Part shown: positions 17,247-25,944 of the stretch, piece after piece
How positions within the stretch are numbered: the first letter of the stretch is position 1
Layout of the letters: the number at the start of each line of letters is the position of its first letter
Assembly (NCBI GenBank): GCA_028875335.1
Contig: JAPPEF010000220.1
Location: forward strand, 1-64,000
DNA: 64,000 nucleotides
Reading direction: 5' to 3'
Origin: Gemmatimonadota bacterium
GTDB lineage: Bacteria > Latescibacterota > UBA2968 > UBA8231
The notes under the pieces: model-generated
The model's input: the letters and a program-made list of their open reading frames with translations, nothing else
What the model was told of the DNA's origin: nothing
Database searches by the model: none
Translations under genes and position numbers: made by a program

Positions 17247-19309
17247 AGCACTTATTGCTCATAGGTGTGATGATGCTTTTGTACGGCAGCGATGCGCAGG
17301 GGCGTCAAGTACTGCTCGTCGGCCAAGATGGCCAGATTAGCTGGGAGGGGGAAGTGGAGGTCGGGGCTGTGGTGCAAACCATCGAGCCGGAGTACCGCTC
17401 CACTCTAGATCCCAACATCACCGAAATCGGCGTCGCCCCAGTCAATCTCGTCGATTTTTCCAGCGCGGATTTTCCCGCTAGCATCCTGCCCCGCCGCGTG
17501 CAGGAGGGGCAAAACCTCGCCGCTGAAATCGCCGAGCGCGGCGGCAGCATCCGCGCCCCGACCGTTTTCGACCTTGCCGAGTCTCAGCTCCAAAACATCC
17601 TCGAGCAGATCGTGTCACCCGACCCCTCTGGTGGGGCCTTCGAGCGCAAGGGACGGGACGTGTTGGGCACCTTGCTCGTACTCGATTTGGGCGCGCGCTT
17701 TGGCGTCAACCAAATCCGCTTCTTCCCGCGCAATACAGTCTTTCCGTCGCCATCGACGCCCTTTCAAGAAGATTTTCTCAAAAACTTCGAACTACAAGTC
17801 AACGACGGCCAAGTGTTGACTGAGGCCGGTAACCCTATCTGGGAGACCTTTACGGCACGTACCAACAACACCGATCCGGTCGCCACCATCGAGATCGACC
17901 CGCCGCGCTTTTTGCGCTTCATTCGCCTGCGCGCTACCTCATCCATCCCCTTTGAGGTGGAAAAATTCCAAGTCTTCGGCGAGGGTTTCTTCCCCACCGT
18001 GCAATACATTTCGCCGCTTATCGACATGGGCACCCCGGCCAATTGGGGACGCTTGCGCTGGATAGAGGAGACGGTCGGGAAGGCGAGCGCCGTGCAGATG
18101 AACATCCGCACCCGCAGCGGCAGCGACCTATCGCCCTTTGCCTATACGCGCAAGCGAGTGGGACGCCAAGACGCCGAGGAGATCGCCTTCTCAGTCGATA
18201 ATCCCGACCAGCCGCTCCTGCGCGACGAGTATCTCGACCTACCGGCCAAGGGAGGCCCCGCCGATGTGTGGGAACGCGGTCCCGTGCGCGACGACTTGGC
18301 CAATTGGAGTCCATGGACTTCGCCCTATGATCCGGTCGCCGGCACTAGTAGCGAGGGCGCGTTGGTCCTCTCGCCCGGACCTCGTCGCTACTTCCAGTTC
18401 CGGGTTGACTTTCAGTCCGACGACCTAGAGTCAGCCAAAATCCTGCGGCAGTTTTCCTTTGACTTCACAACGCCGGCATTGGCCGATGTTCTCGTCGGCG
18501 AGATCTTTCCGCGCGAGGTGCCCGCAGCCGCAGACATTCCCTTTGTCTATGCTGTGCGCGCCGAGATGAAAAGCGAAGGCTTGCAGGGCTTCGACGGGTT
18601 CGAACTGGTCACCGGCAGCCGCATAGATCGCATAGATCGCATTGAAATCATCGACGCGCAAGGCGAGTTCCTTCTAGCGCACGACTTTGCAGTGCAAGAC
18701 GCGATCACCGACGAGGGCGAGGTGGCCATCACCGCCATCGCGGAACGTAGCTTTGCGGTGCGCTTCCCGAGAGTGGCAGCGCACAATGCCGTATTAAAGA
18801 TCCACTTCGTCAGCCGCATCCTCTCGTACAGCACGGCCTTTGAGGGCCGGGGATTGCTATTGGAAGAAGACGCCTTCCAGGGCGTTCAAGCTGGCGACGC
18901 CACCGCGCTAGACGAAGGCGACATCTCGTTTAAGTCGGACACTACCGTCCTGAGCCCGGCCGTCAACAGCGGCAGCCTAGTGGGCAGCTTTGATCTCGCC
19001 GCGTCCATTATCACGCCCAACGGCGACGGGATCAACGACATCTTGGATATGGAATGCGAGGTCCTCGCGGTCGACGGCGGGCAGATTGCGGTCAATATAT
19101 ACGACCTAGGGGGACGCCGGGTGCGCCGCCTTTTCAACATCGAAGGGCAGAGCGGCGTGTACAGCTCGGAAAATCTGTCCCAACTGCGATGGGACGGGAC
19201 CGACGATCAGGGTAATAACGTGGCCCCTGGCCTTTATCTAATCCAACTCAACATCGAAGGCGATGCGCGCGCTAGTGCCAGCACGCGCACCGTCGGCGTG
19301 GCCTATTGA
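17243..19309 (+). CDS. A2: secreted protein with TPNGDGIND/FlgD-like C-terminal domain
   Basis: 688 residues, start overlapping the previous stop in ATGA. A short signal peptide (LLLIGVMMLLYGSDAQG) is followed by a beta-rich body. Discoidin-like strands are visible at about 150-240 (LVLDLGARFGVNQIRFFPRN, RFLRFIRLRATSSIPFEVEKF with KFQVFGEGFF). The family module RWIEETVGK, NIRTRSGSD, NWSPWTSPYD, SPGPRRYFQFRVDF follows at about 268-390. The C-terminal domain from about 585 shows SIITPNGDGIND, VNIYDLGGRRVRRL, RWDGTDDQG, APGLYLIQLN and ends VGVAY. FYPRNTV/FFPRNTV and the order of motifs pair it with A5 (55208-57094) rather than with the other A proteins. Function unknown. Confidence 0.78.
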   Translation: MKHLLLIGVMMLLYGSDAQGRQVLLVGQDGQISWEGEVEVGAVVQTIEPEYRSTLDPNITEIGVAPVNLVDFSSADFPASILPRRVQEGQNLAAEIAERGGSIRAPTVFDLAESQLQNILEQIVSPDPSGGAFERKGRDVLGTLLVLDLGARFGVNQIRFFPRNTVFPSPSTPFQEDFLKNFELQVNDGQVLTEAGNPIWETFTARTNNTDPVATIEIDPPRFLRFIRLRATSSIPFEVEKFQVFGEGFFPTVQYISPLIDMGTPANWGRLRWIEETVGKASAVQMNIRTRSGSDLSPFAYTRKRVGRQDAEEIAFSVDNPDQPLLRDEYLDLPAKGGPADVWERGPVRDDLANWSPWTSPYDPVAGTSSEGALVLSPGPRRYFQFRVDFQSDDLESAKILRQFSFDFTTPALADVLVGEIFPREVPAAADIPFVYAVRAEMKSEGLQGFDGFELVTGSRIDRIDRIEIIDAQGEFLLAHDFAVQDAITDEGEVAITAIAERSFAVRFPRVAAHNAVLKIHFVSRILSYSTAFEGRGLLLEEDAFQGVQAGDATALDEGDISFKSDTTVLSPAVNSGSLVGSFDLAASIITPNGDGINDILDMECEVLAVDGGQIAVNIYDLGGRRVRRLFNIEGQSGVYSSENLSQLRWDGTDDQGNNVAPGLYLIQLNIEGDARASASTRTVGVAY

Positions 19310-19322
19310 GGGAGAAAAGATC

Positions 19323-21344
19323 GTGTTAAAGCAAATGCTGTTGTTGAACGTAGTGCTCGCAGTTTGGAGCACCAGCGCCGTGTGGGGTCGGGCCGAGTTC
19401 CACATCGGCGGGCCGATGGGCACTTCTTGGCAGGGGTTGATCACCGACGAGCAGACCGAGTACGCCATCGTCGATGACCAAGGCGCGGTCTTGAGTACGC
19501 TTCCCATTGCCATTGGTGCGGAGGAAGCGGGAGTCGATACCATGATCGCCTACGACGACAACGCCATCCGGCCAATATGGGTTGATCCATCGGTCAACCT
19601 CGCGCTAGACGAGAACTTGACCCCGCGCGGCGGCAATCTCTTCACCAGCGTCTCTACCGGCTATACCCGCGAGGCGGCCAAAGAGGTCCAGGTGATGATC
19701 GACGGCGACCCGGAAACGGCGACCTTGCGCCAAGTCGATATCTCGCCGCGCCTAGCTGGCCTCAATATCGGCTACGTGAAAAACACGGTCGTCAATCTGG
19801 GAGCCGAGATGCCAGTCAACCGCATCCGCTTTTATCCGCGCCCGGGCTTTGAGGAAAACTACTTGGCTTGGTACGAAATCGGCGTAGCCGACAACACCGC
19901 GCCTTTTATATCCTCACCCCAAGAGAAAGCACCGGGCAAGCGCTGGTACCATGACATCAGCCGCTCGCTCACCTCGACCAACGACCCGGAATTCGACATC
20001 CTAGAGCGCAACGTTGAAAACCTCGACCAAATCGTGGATTTGCGCTTTCCCACGCGCGACTTGCGCTGGGTCGGCATCCGCCCGATCAACCCCGAGCGCA
20101 CCTGGGAGATCGCCGAAATGGAAGTGTACGGCGAGGGCTTTGTCACCAAGACCTCTTATCGCACGGGCGTGTTGGACTTTGGTCGGCCAGTGGCTTGGAG
20201 CAAGATCCGCTGGCAGGGCGAGGTACCCGAGGGTACTCGTCTCGTGTTGCGCACGCGCACCGGCTCCACGCCACAGCCCAATTTATTTTGGAAAATCGGC
20301 AGCACCGGCAACTTTGAGCGGGTGTCCAAAGACGAGTACACTACGACCTACCAAGTGGGTCGGTTTGGCCAGATCCAAGCGACCTACGACGTGGACAACT
20401 GGAGCTTCTGGTCAACGCCCTACGACTTTGCGGCCGGACTGCGCAACCCAGAGGCAACGGGCTGGGAGGACGGAACGCCCCTCCTCTCGCCCGGACCCAG
20501 CCAGTACTTGCAGCTAGAAGTGGTCATGTTTTCCGACGGGAACAAAGCGCCGTACATAGACGAGATGTCCCTGTTGTTTGCCGAAGATCCCGCAGCCCAA
20601 AGCGTGATCGCCGAGATCTGGCCGGTTGAGACCGATAACTTTGAGCCGCAGACCTTCACCTATGTAGTGCGGCCCGTACTCAAAGACGGCGACCGAGGCT
20701 TCGACCGGCTGGAGATCTTCACCCAAGTCCCGGCCGCAGCCGTGCATTCGGTCGCGATCGATGGCCGGGAAATTATCGACGACTTCCCGCCAAAGATAGA
20801 GGAAGATCGGATCGTCATTAGCTTTGAGCCGTTTGTCGCGCCGCGCGACAACGAGCGCCGCATCGAGGTTGTCTTCGACGCCAAGGTGCTGCGCTTTGGC
20901 GCGGAATTCACCGGTTGGGTGTACGACAGCACCGAGCCCGAACTCAAGCAACAAGTCCGGCCCGGCAACTCAACTTTCCGCTTTGCCGGCGACGCCCTAT
21001 CGGTGCGCACACCCGTCGGCGGCGAACTCGTGCGGAAGGTCACCGCACATCCCACGACGCTGACGCCCAATGGCGACGGGATTAACGATCAGACCATGAT
21101 CTCTTACGATCTGCGCAACATCGGCGTGCCGCGCCAGATTGCTTTGCGAATTTTCGACCTGTCCGGCCGACTGGTGCGCGAGGTGATTTCCACGCCAGCC
21201 GTCAGCGGCAGCTTTGCCGCGGTTTGGGATGGCCGTCGCACCGGGGGAGACTTAGTCGCTCCAGGCGTGTATCTCTACCAAGTCGATCTAACTACTGACA
21301 AGGGCCTCTCAGCAGCCGCGGGTACCGTAGCTGTGGCCTACTGA
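19323..21344 (+). CDS. A3: secreted protein with TPNGDGIND/FlgD-like C-terminal domain
   Basis: 673 residues from GTG 19323, chosen because GAGGGAGAAAAG precedes it and because a signal peptide (MLLLNVVLAVWSTSAVWG) then lies at the N-terminus. An earlier in-frame ATG at 19263 lies inside A2. A discoidin-like segment occurs at about 120-275 (VMIDGDPETATLRQ, TVVNLGAEMPVNRIRFYPR, WEIAEMEVYGEGF). The family module IRWQGEVPEGTRLVLRTRTG, NWSFWSTPYDF and SPGPSQYLQLEV is at about 295-410. The C-terminal domain from about 575 has TTLTPNGDGIND, LRIFDLSGRLVRE, VWDGRRTGG, APGVYLYQVD and ends VAVAY. It appears to be the counterpart of A4 at 49133-51034. The stop is 7 nt before the B2 start. Confidence 0.78.
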   Translation: MLKQMLLLNVVLAVWSTSAVWGRAEFHIGGPMGTSWQGLITDEQTEYAIVDDQGAVLSTLPIAIGAEEAGVDTMIAYDDNAIRPIWVDPSVNLALDENLTPRGGNLFTSVSTGYTREAAKEVQVMIDGDPETATLRQVDISPRLAGLNIGYVKNTVVNLGAEMPVNRIRFYPRPGFEENYLAWYEIGVADNTAPFISSPQEKAPGKRWYHDISRSLTSTNDPEFDILERNVENLDQIVDLRFPTRDLRWVGIRPINPERTWEIAEMEVYGEGFVTKTSYRTGVLDFGRPVAWSKIRWQGEVPEGTRLVLRTRTGSTPQPNLFWKIGSTGNFERVSKDEYTTTYQVGRFGQIQATYDVDNWSFWSTPYDFAAGLRNPEATGWEDGTPLLSPGPSQYLQLEVVMFSDGNKAPYIDEMSLLFAEDPAAQSVIAEIWPVETDNFEPQTFTYVVRPVLKDGDRGFDRLEIFTQVPAAAVHSVAIDGREIIDDFPPKIEEDRIVISFEPFVAPRDNERRIEVVFDAKVLRFGAEFTGWVYDSTEPELKQQVRPGNSTFRFAGDALSVRTPVGGELVRKVTAHPTTLTPNGDGINDQTMISYDLRNIGVPRQIALRIFDLSGRLVREVISTPAVSGSFAAVWDGRRTGGDLVAPGVYLYQVDLTTDKGLSAAAGTVAVAY

Positions 21345-21351
21345 GCGAGCA

Positions 21352-23964
21352 ATGGCAGGAACTGCGAAACACATCTACAAGGCCGCCCTACTTTTGTGGG
21401 CCATTAGCGGTGGCTCGGCTGCGGCCCAAATTGGGCTGCAATCGCTGGCCTCCCCAGGCGCGGAGGCCCTCGACCCGGCAGTGCGCCGCTGGTACGTGCC
21501 CCAAGAGCTAGTCGCCGAACACCACTGGCGGCAGTGGAGCGCTACCAACTACGCGCGCGCTCCCTATCAACGGTATGTCAGTACCGACATCGAGGGGAAT
21601 TACTTCTACGACGCCTTTGGCAACTTCCTCAATCAGGGCTGGCTGATATACAACGTATCCCAGTCCAACCCCGAGGAATTCGGCACCGTACTGTTCGAAG
21701 CCCAGCGCTTCCGCAACTGGTTTTCCGAGGTCGCCGTGGCCTCCGAGCAAAAGGGGCAATACGCGTACGCGCTGACCATCAGCAGCGATCTGCGCACCAC
21801 CCTGACGCCCATGGTGCTGTCGAAACCGCGCCTCGACGGCGTGCAGTTCGACTTTGCCATGGACAAGTATCGGGGCACGTTCCTCTACGCGCAGGCCAGT
21901 GCCCCGCGCGGCATCACCAATCAAGAGCTGCGCCGCACCAATTCCACCACCCTGATCGGGGGGCGCTTTGAGGTGCAAATCGGTGATTTCGTCGAGCTCG
22001 GCGTCCACACTGCCAACGCCCACCAAGCCAATTCGCTCTCGGAAGAGGCCCTATTGAGCAATTGGGTGACCGGATCGCTGACCCAAGGCCAGAACCGCAC
22101 CATCTCCCGTATCGAAATCGCACTGCGCGACGACTCGCCCGACGACGGCGTGGGCGGCGCGGCGTATTTTCCGGCCGGTTCGGACATCTTCATCACCTAT
22201 CGGGATGGCCGCGTGGATTCGGGCCGCGAGATCCGCTTTGAACCCGTGGTAGAGGGTGGCGCGCCCAGACCGGGGTATATCGAAGCCAACGGCAACGATG
22301 AAATCCGCCTGCGCTACGACTTTGACAGCGCGAGTTTCATCAACCGAGCCGCGGCCGATAAGACCGAAATCGTCAAAGTGGAATTTCGGCTAGTGGTAGC
22401 CAACGACTATCAGGTCTGGATGACTTCGGACCAACAGACCAGCGCTGGCGAACCCGTGTTCCTGCTAGCGACGCAAGCGTCGGGCAACATCAAGGACTTG
22501 TCCAATTTGCGCGTCATCAGCTTTGAGGCCGGGCTGCCAACGGCAACCCACATCCTCGGCGGTACGGTGACGGCCACCGACGTGATGGGCTTCGACCTGT
22601 ACGGCGAGTACGATATCAATTGGAACTATCGCAAATATCCCAATATCCTCGTCGAAGAACACCAGACCTCAGCCGGCATTGTCGGCGCGCGCAGTGCACC
22701 GGCCTATATGCTCAATCTGTCTCGCCAGTGGTCCCGCTTCTTCATCTACGGCGAAGCCTATCACATGCACCCGCGCTACAATACCCAAACTTTCGTCACT
22801 CGAGACGACGGCAGCATCGACTACCAAAACGACCGCAGCCTCATGGATCTGGTGGAAGACAACGACGATCAAGACCGGGTGCCTGACACCTTCCGCGCCG
22901 ACTGGGCCTTCCCCGACCGCCAAGTCTTTCCAGGCTGGGACCAGAACAACGACTTCGTACCCGACATCAACCAAAACGACAGCCGAGTGCGCACCAACTC
23001 GATCCCGGACTACGAAGAGCCGTTCCTGCGCTTTGCGGTAGATCGGCCCGAATTTCTCTTCGGCGTTGACATGAACAACAACTTCTGGACCGACCAATAC
23101 GAAAACGACCAAGAGCCAGACTATCCCTACAAGCGCGACCATCAAGGCTACAACGCGTACGTCGGCACCTACTTAGCTCCGCAGCTAAAGATCATCGCCG
23201 GCCTCCTGCGCGAGGACCGCATCTCTTCCAACCAGAAAAACCACAGCGCGTACGCGCTCCTGCGGTACGACCGGAGCTGGGCGCGCTACGGCGATGTGCG
23301 CCTCTTCGGCATGACCAAGCGCGTGGAGGACGATATCGCCGACCCGCTCTTGCAGTGGGCACCCGACAACACGCTGCGCCTCGGCACGCTGACCGAGATC
23401 GACGATCCGCTGCTAGCCCGCAACACTTGGATCAACCAGCTTTTCCTCGGCCACAAGGTGCGCGCCTTTTCGCTGAACCTACAGAGCAAGGTCAATTGGG
23501 TGGTCTTTCACCAGCTCATGGACGCCGAGCGTCGGCAGCGCTGGGCCCTAGCCGAGACGGATTTCTTTTTGGGAATGATCAATAAGGCCCACTACCGCCA
23601 TGCGCTCGGGCCACTCTATTTAGAGCCGCGCTGGAAGAGCGAGTTTATCAAGCAGAGCCGCGACCTGTTCACGGACGAGCGCCGGACGACCCTAGCCGAA
23701 CTCTTTTCGCTGTTGGTGGGGACCGATGTCCTAGAAGTCACCAAACTACAAGCGGGCCTAGAGTACTTGATCTTCGACGATTTCGACGCGGACGCTAACG
23801 ACTTCACGGCGCTGACTTGGGGCGTTCAGTTCAAAAACGAATCGGCCTACCAAGGCTATAAGCTACAGACCGTGATCGGGCTGGTGCTAGAGCGCAAGAA
23901 CTTTAAAGACGCTCCATCGCGCACCGAAACCCAATCCTTCATCGCCATTTACGCAGGGATTTAA
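21352..23964 (+). CDS. B2: large surface protein with Ca-binding-like repeats, probable outer-membrane barrel
   Basis: 870 residues, closely related to B1 along its whole length. After a signal peptide ending near GSAAAQIG it has LDPAVRRWYVPQELV, TNYARAPYQRYV and FGNFLNQGWLIYN. The acidic metal-loop block is conserved (NDDQDRVPDTF, DQNNDFVPDINQNDS, DMNNNFWTDQYENDQE, then DYPYKRDHQGYNAY). Further shared blocks are LLQWAPDNTLR, LLARNTWINQLFLGH, INKAHYRHALG, LEPRWKSEFIKQSR and the end FIAIYAGI. It closes surface locus 1; a promoter-like sequence and hairpin follow its stop. Membrane location and barrel fold are inferred from the pattern of alternating residues. Confidence 0.78.
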   Translation: MAGTAKHIYKAALLLWAISGGSAAAQIGLQSLASPGAEALDPAVRRWYVPQELVAEHHWRQWSATNYARAPYQRYVSTDIEGNYFYDAFGNFLNQGWLIYNVSQSNPEEFGTVLFEAQRFRNWFSEVAVASEQKGQYAYALTISSDLRTTLTPMVLSKPRLDGVQFDFAMDKYRGTFLYAQASAPRGITNQELRRTNSTTLIGGRFEVQIGDFVELGVHTANAHQANSLSEEALLSNWVTGSLTQGQNRTISRIEIALRDDSPDDGVGGAAYFPAGSDIFITYRDGRVDSGREIRFEPVVEGGAPRPGYIEANGNDEIRLRYDFDSASFINRAAADKTEIVKVEFRLVVANDYQVWMTSDQQTSAGEPVFLLATQASGNIKDLSNLRVISFEAGLPTATHILGGTVTATDVMGFDLYGEYDINWNYRKYPNILVEEHQTSAGIVGARSAPAYMLNLSRQWSRFFIYGEAYHMHPRYNTQTFVTRDDGSIDYQNDRSLMDLVEDNDDQDRVPDTFRADWAFPDRQVFPGWDQNNDFVPDINQNDSRVRTNSIPDYEEPFLRFAVDRPEFLFGVDMNNNFWTDQYENDQEPDYPYKRDHQGYNAYVGTYLAPQLKIIAGLLREDRISSNQKNHSAYALLRYDRSWARYGDVRLFGMTKRVEDDIADPLLQWAPDNTLRLGTLTEIDDPLLARNTWINQLFLGHKVRAFSLNLQSKVNWVVFHQLMDAERRQRWALAETDFFLGMINKAHYRHALGPLYLEPRWKSEFIKQSRDLFTDERRTTLAELFSLLVGTDVLEVTKLQAGLEYLIFDDFDADANDFTALTWGVQFKNESAYQGYKLQTVIGLVLERKNFKDAPSRTETQSFIAIYAGI

Positions 23965-23967
23965 TCC

Positions 23968-23997
23968 TTGACGTACAGTTTTGCGGACGTATATATT
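23968..23997 (+). promoter_or_regulatory. Sigma70-type promoter ahead of the CBM9-like gene
   Basis: TTGACG at 23968-23973 and TATATT at 23992-23997 are separated by 18 nt, a good match to the sigma70 consensus. It begins 3 nt after the B2 stop codon. The predicted transcript would start near 24004 and run first through the hairpin at 24024-24061. Confidence 0.6.
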
Positions 23998-24023
23998 TGA
24001 CGCTTCCGTCTTAGCGCGAAACC

Positions 24024-24061
24024 GAGAAGGTGGCCGAGTGGCCGCACCTTCTCTTTTCTTT
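24024..24061 (+). terminator. Intrinsic terminator hairpin with T-tract (or leader attenuator)
   Basis: Arms GAGAAGGTG (24024-24032) and CACCTTCTC (24045-24053) form a perfect 9-bp stem around a 12-nt loop that itself contains GGCC repeats; TTTTCTTT follows. This is a good intrinsic terminator and would end the B2 transcript. Because a promoter lies between B2 and the hairpin, it may also act as an attenuator for the next gene. Confidence 0.8.
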
Positions 24062-24090
24062 AAACCCTATCTCTTGGAGGTAGCTTCACC

Positions 24091-24987
24091 ATGAAAAAGA
24101 TCCTCACCACTGCCTTAGCCTCGTTGGGCCTTGTGGTTGCCGCCCAAGCCCACGAGCCGCCTGGCGAGTTGTTGGTTGCCGTGAACTTTCCCGATGCCAA
24201 CGTGCCCGTCATCGACGGCAACGATGGCGAGTGGGCACCCGTGCCCCTCGATCAGTACGGGATTTTCAGCGAATCCTTGTTCTCGATCCACGGCTTTGCC
24301 GGCGAGAACGTCGACCGCGGTGGGCTGGACGCCAGCTCGATGCAGATTCGCCACATCATGGGCTGGAACGATGCGACCAACAACGTGTACATCACCAGCC
24401 GCGTCTTCGACGACATTCACATCACTCAGCGTCAAGATCCAGGCAAATTCTTCTGGGATGACAGCGTCGAGTACGAGCTCAACGCTGCACACCAAGCCCG
24501 CGATGACCTGAATCCCGGCGACGATGCCACCAGCTTCAGCTACAAGTTCGCCTTCCCGGTCTATCAGGAGACCTTTGAATGGTATCGCCCCATCGTCAAC
24601 CTGCCGTGGATGACCAGCGGCTCGCAGTGGGTCGAGATCGCCTCTACCTTCGAGGGCGAAGAGTTCGGCGAGAGCACGTACACCTACGAACTCCGCATCC
24701 TGCCGATCGAGCGGATGCCGCGCTCGGATGAAGCTACCGAGGATCAGGTCGAAATTCACGACCTGATCGAGGGCAGCGTCATCCACGTCACGGCGACGGT
24801 CAACGACGTCGATGGCGGCGACGGCGACGGCGACAACCGCATCGGCATGTGGAGCACCAACCCGATCTCGTGCTGCCACGCTGGCCAAGACCTGCTGCTG
24901 ACCCCGGCCGATCCCAACATCGACTGGGGTGCCGCGGCCACGTCCGTCGAGGCGAGTAGCTGGGGCCGGATCAAGTCCCAGTTCTAG
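24091..24987 (+). CDS. Secreted CBM9-like sugar-binding protein with SVExxSWGxIKS tail
   Basis: 298 residues; GGAGG precedes the ATG. A signal peptide (LTTALASLGLVVAAQAHE) is clear. The body reads like the family 9 carbohydrate-binding / 'sugar-binding and cellulose-like' domain: PVIDGNDGEWAPVPL at the start, GWNDATNNVYITSRVFDD in the middle, FFWDDSVEYELNA as the typical DDS-E motif, and a TYTYELRI strand later. Two neighbouring cysteines occur in ISCCHAGQD. The C-terminus ends ATSVEASSWGRIKSQF, a tail shared with the unrelated protein at 48726-49136. It stands alone between two hairpins, so it is probably a separate, well-expressed transcript. Binding to polysaccharide is inferred from the domain. 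Confidence 0.78.
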   Translation: MKKILTTALASLGLVVAAQAHEPPGELLVAVNFPDANVPVIDGNDGEWAPVPLDQYGIFSESLFSIHGFAGENVDRGGLDASSMQIRHIMGWNDATNNVYITSRVFDDIHITQRQDPGKFFWDDSVEYELNAAHQARDDLNPGDDATSFSYKFAFPVYQETFEWYRPIVNLPWMTSGSQWVEIASTFEGEEFGESTYTYELRILPIERMPRSDEATEDQVEIHDLIEGSVIHVTATVNDVDGGDGDGDNRIGMWSTNPISCCHAGQDLLLTPADPNIDWGAAATSVEASSWGRIKSQF

Positions 24988-25016
24988 GCAGTTTTATTTT
25001 CATCGCAGTACCATTC

Positions 25017-25050
25017 CGGGCAGGTCTCGCCTATATGCGGGGCCTGCCCG
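25017..25050 (+). terminator. Strong hairpin, probable terminator of the CBM9-like gene
   Basis: CGGGCAGG (25017-25024) pairs with CCTGCCCG (25043-25050), and the inner arms CTCGC/GCGGG extend the stem around a CTATAT loop. A short T-stretch (ACTTTTA) follows. It ends 10 nt before the ribosome site of the dioxygenase gene. The T-tract is weak, so termination may be partial. Confidence 0.6.
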
Positions 25051-25069
25051 AATACTTTTAGGAGGCTAT

Positions 25070-25936
25070 ATGCTCACCGAGGAACAGGTCGATTTCTACC
25101 GCGAACACGGCTATCTCGTCGTCGCGGATGTGTTGCGCCCAGACGAGTTAGAGGAGGCACACGCCATTGTTGATGACTTCGTCGAACAGTCGCGGCACGT
25201 CTCCGAGCAGGGCGGGCACTTCGACCTAGAGCCGGATCACACCCCCGAAAACCCCAAGGTGCGCCGCCTAAGCGCGCCAGCTAGCTATCACCCCTTCTTC
25301 GGCGGCTTGATGCGCGACAGCCGCATTCTAGATCTTTTGACGCCCCTGATCGGCCCGGCCATCCGCGCCCAAGGCGACAAGCTCAACATGAAGCCAGCCG
25401 ACGGCGGCAGCCCGGTCGAGTGGCACCAAGACTTTGCCCACTATCCGCACACCAACGACGATTTGTGCGCCCTGGGCATTGCCCTCGACGATGCCACGCG
25501 AGAAAATGGCTGCATGATGGTAGTGCCCGGCTCGCACCGGGGACCGATCCTCGATCACCACCAAGACGGCTACTTCATCGGAGCCATCAGTCCCAGCCGC
25601 GACCATATCGACCTCACGTCGGCTGTGCCCCTAGAGATGAAAGCCGGTTCGCTTTCCATTCACCACGCCCGTACCTTGCACGGCTCGGCGCTCAATCGCT
25701 CGGGTATGTCCCGGCGGCTCTTGCTGTATCAGTACGCGGCCGTGGACGCTTGGCCTCTCGGCGGAGTGGGCAATTGGGATTCTTTTAACGCCAACATTCT
25801 GCGCGGCGAACCCACCTACGATTTTCGCCTCGTATCGATGACGGCTCGCACGCGCATGCCAGCCGGAGCGCGCAGCGGCGGCGGCATCTACGAGCTGCAA
25901 AAGCCGCTGCAAGAAAAAGTATTCGCCGCCGGCTAG
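25070..25936 (+). CDS. Phytanoyl-CoA dioxygenase (PhyH) family protein
   Basis: 288 residues from ATG 25070, preceded by TAGGAGG; longer upstream readings lack a ribosome site. The family is Fe(II)/2-oxoglutarate-dependent oxygenase. The iron site is visible as His119 and Asp121 in EWHQDFAHYP and the distal His204 in TLHGSALNRSG. A 2-oxoglutarate-binding Arg should be in MSRRLLLYQYA. The loop DATRENGCMMVVPGSHRG is the usual family signature. Substrate is unknown; such genes are highly expanded in Poribacteria and Latescibacterota. It is 8 nt before the sugar importer genes and points the same way, so it likely acts on the imported compound or on a derived one. Confidence 0.92.
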   Translation: MLTEEQVDFYREHGYLVVADVLRPDELEEAHAIVDDFVEQSRHVSEQGGHFDLEPDHTPENPKVRRLSAPASYHPFFGGLMRDSRILDLLTPLIGPAIRAQGDKLNMKPADGGSPVEWHQDFAHYPHTNDDLCALGIALDDATRENGCMMVVPGSHRGPILDHHQDGYFIGAISPSRDHIDLTSAVPLEMKAGSLSIHHARTLHGSALNRSGMSRRLLLYQYAAVDAWPLGGVGNWDSFNANILRGEPTYDFRLVSMTARTRMPAGARSGGGIYELQKPLQEKVFAAG

Positions 25937-25944
25937 ATCGCATC

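Noticed and set aside
24929..25069. Upstream start for the first PhyH gene at 24929
   Set aside because: The extra residues are encoded in the end of the CBM9-like gene and the hairpin; the AGGAGG site is just before ATG 25070.
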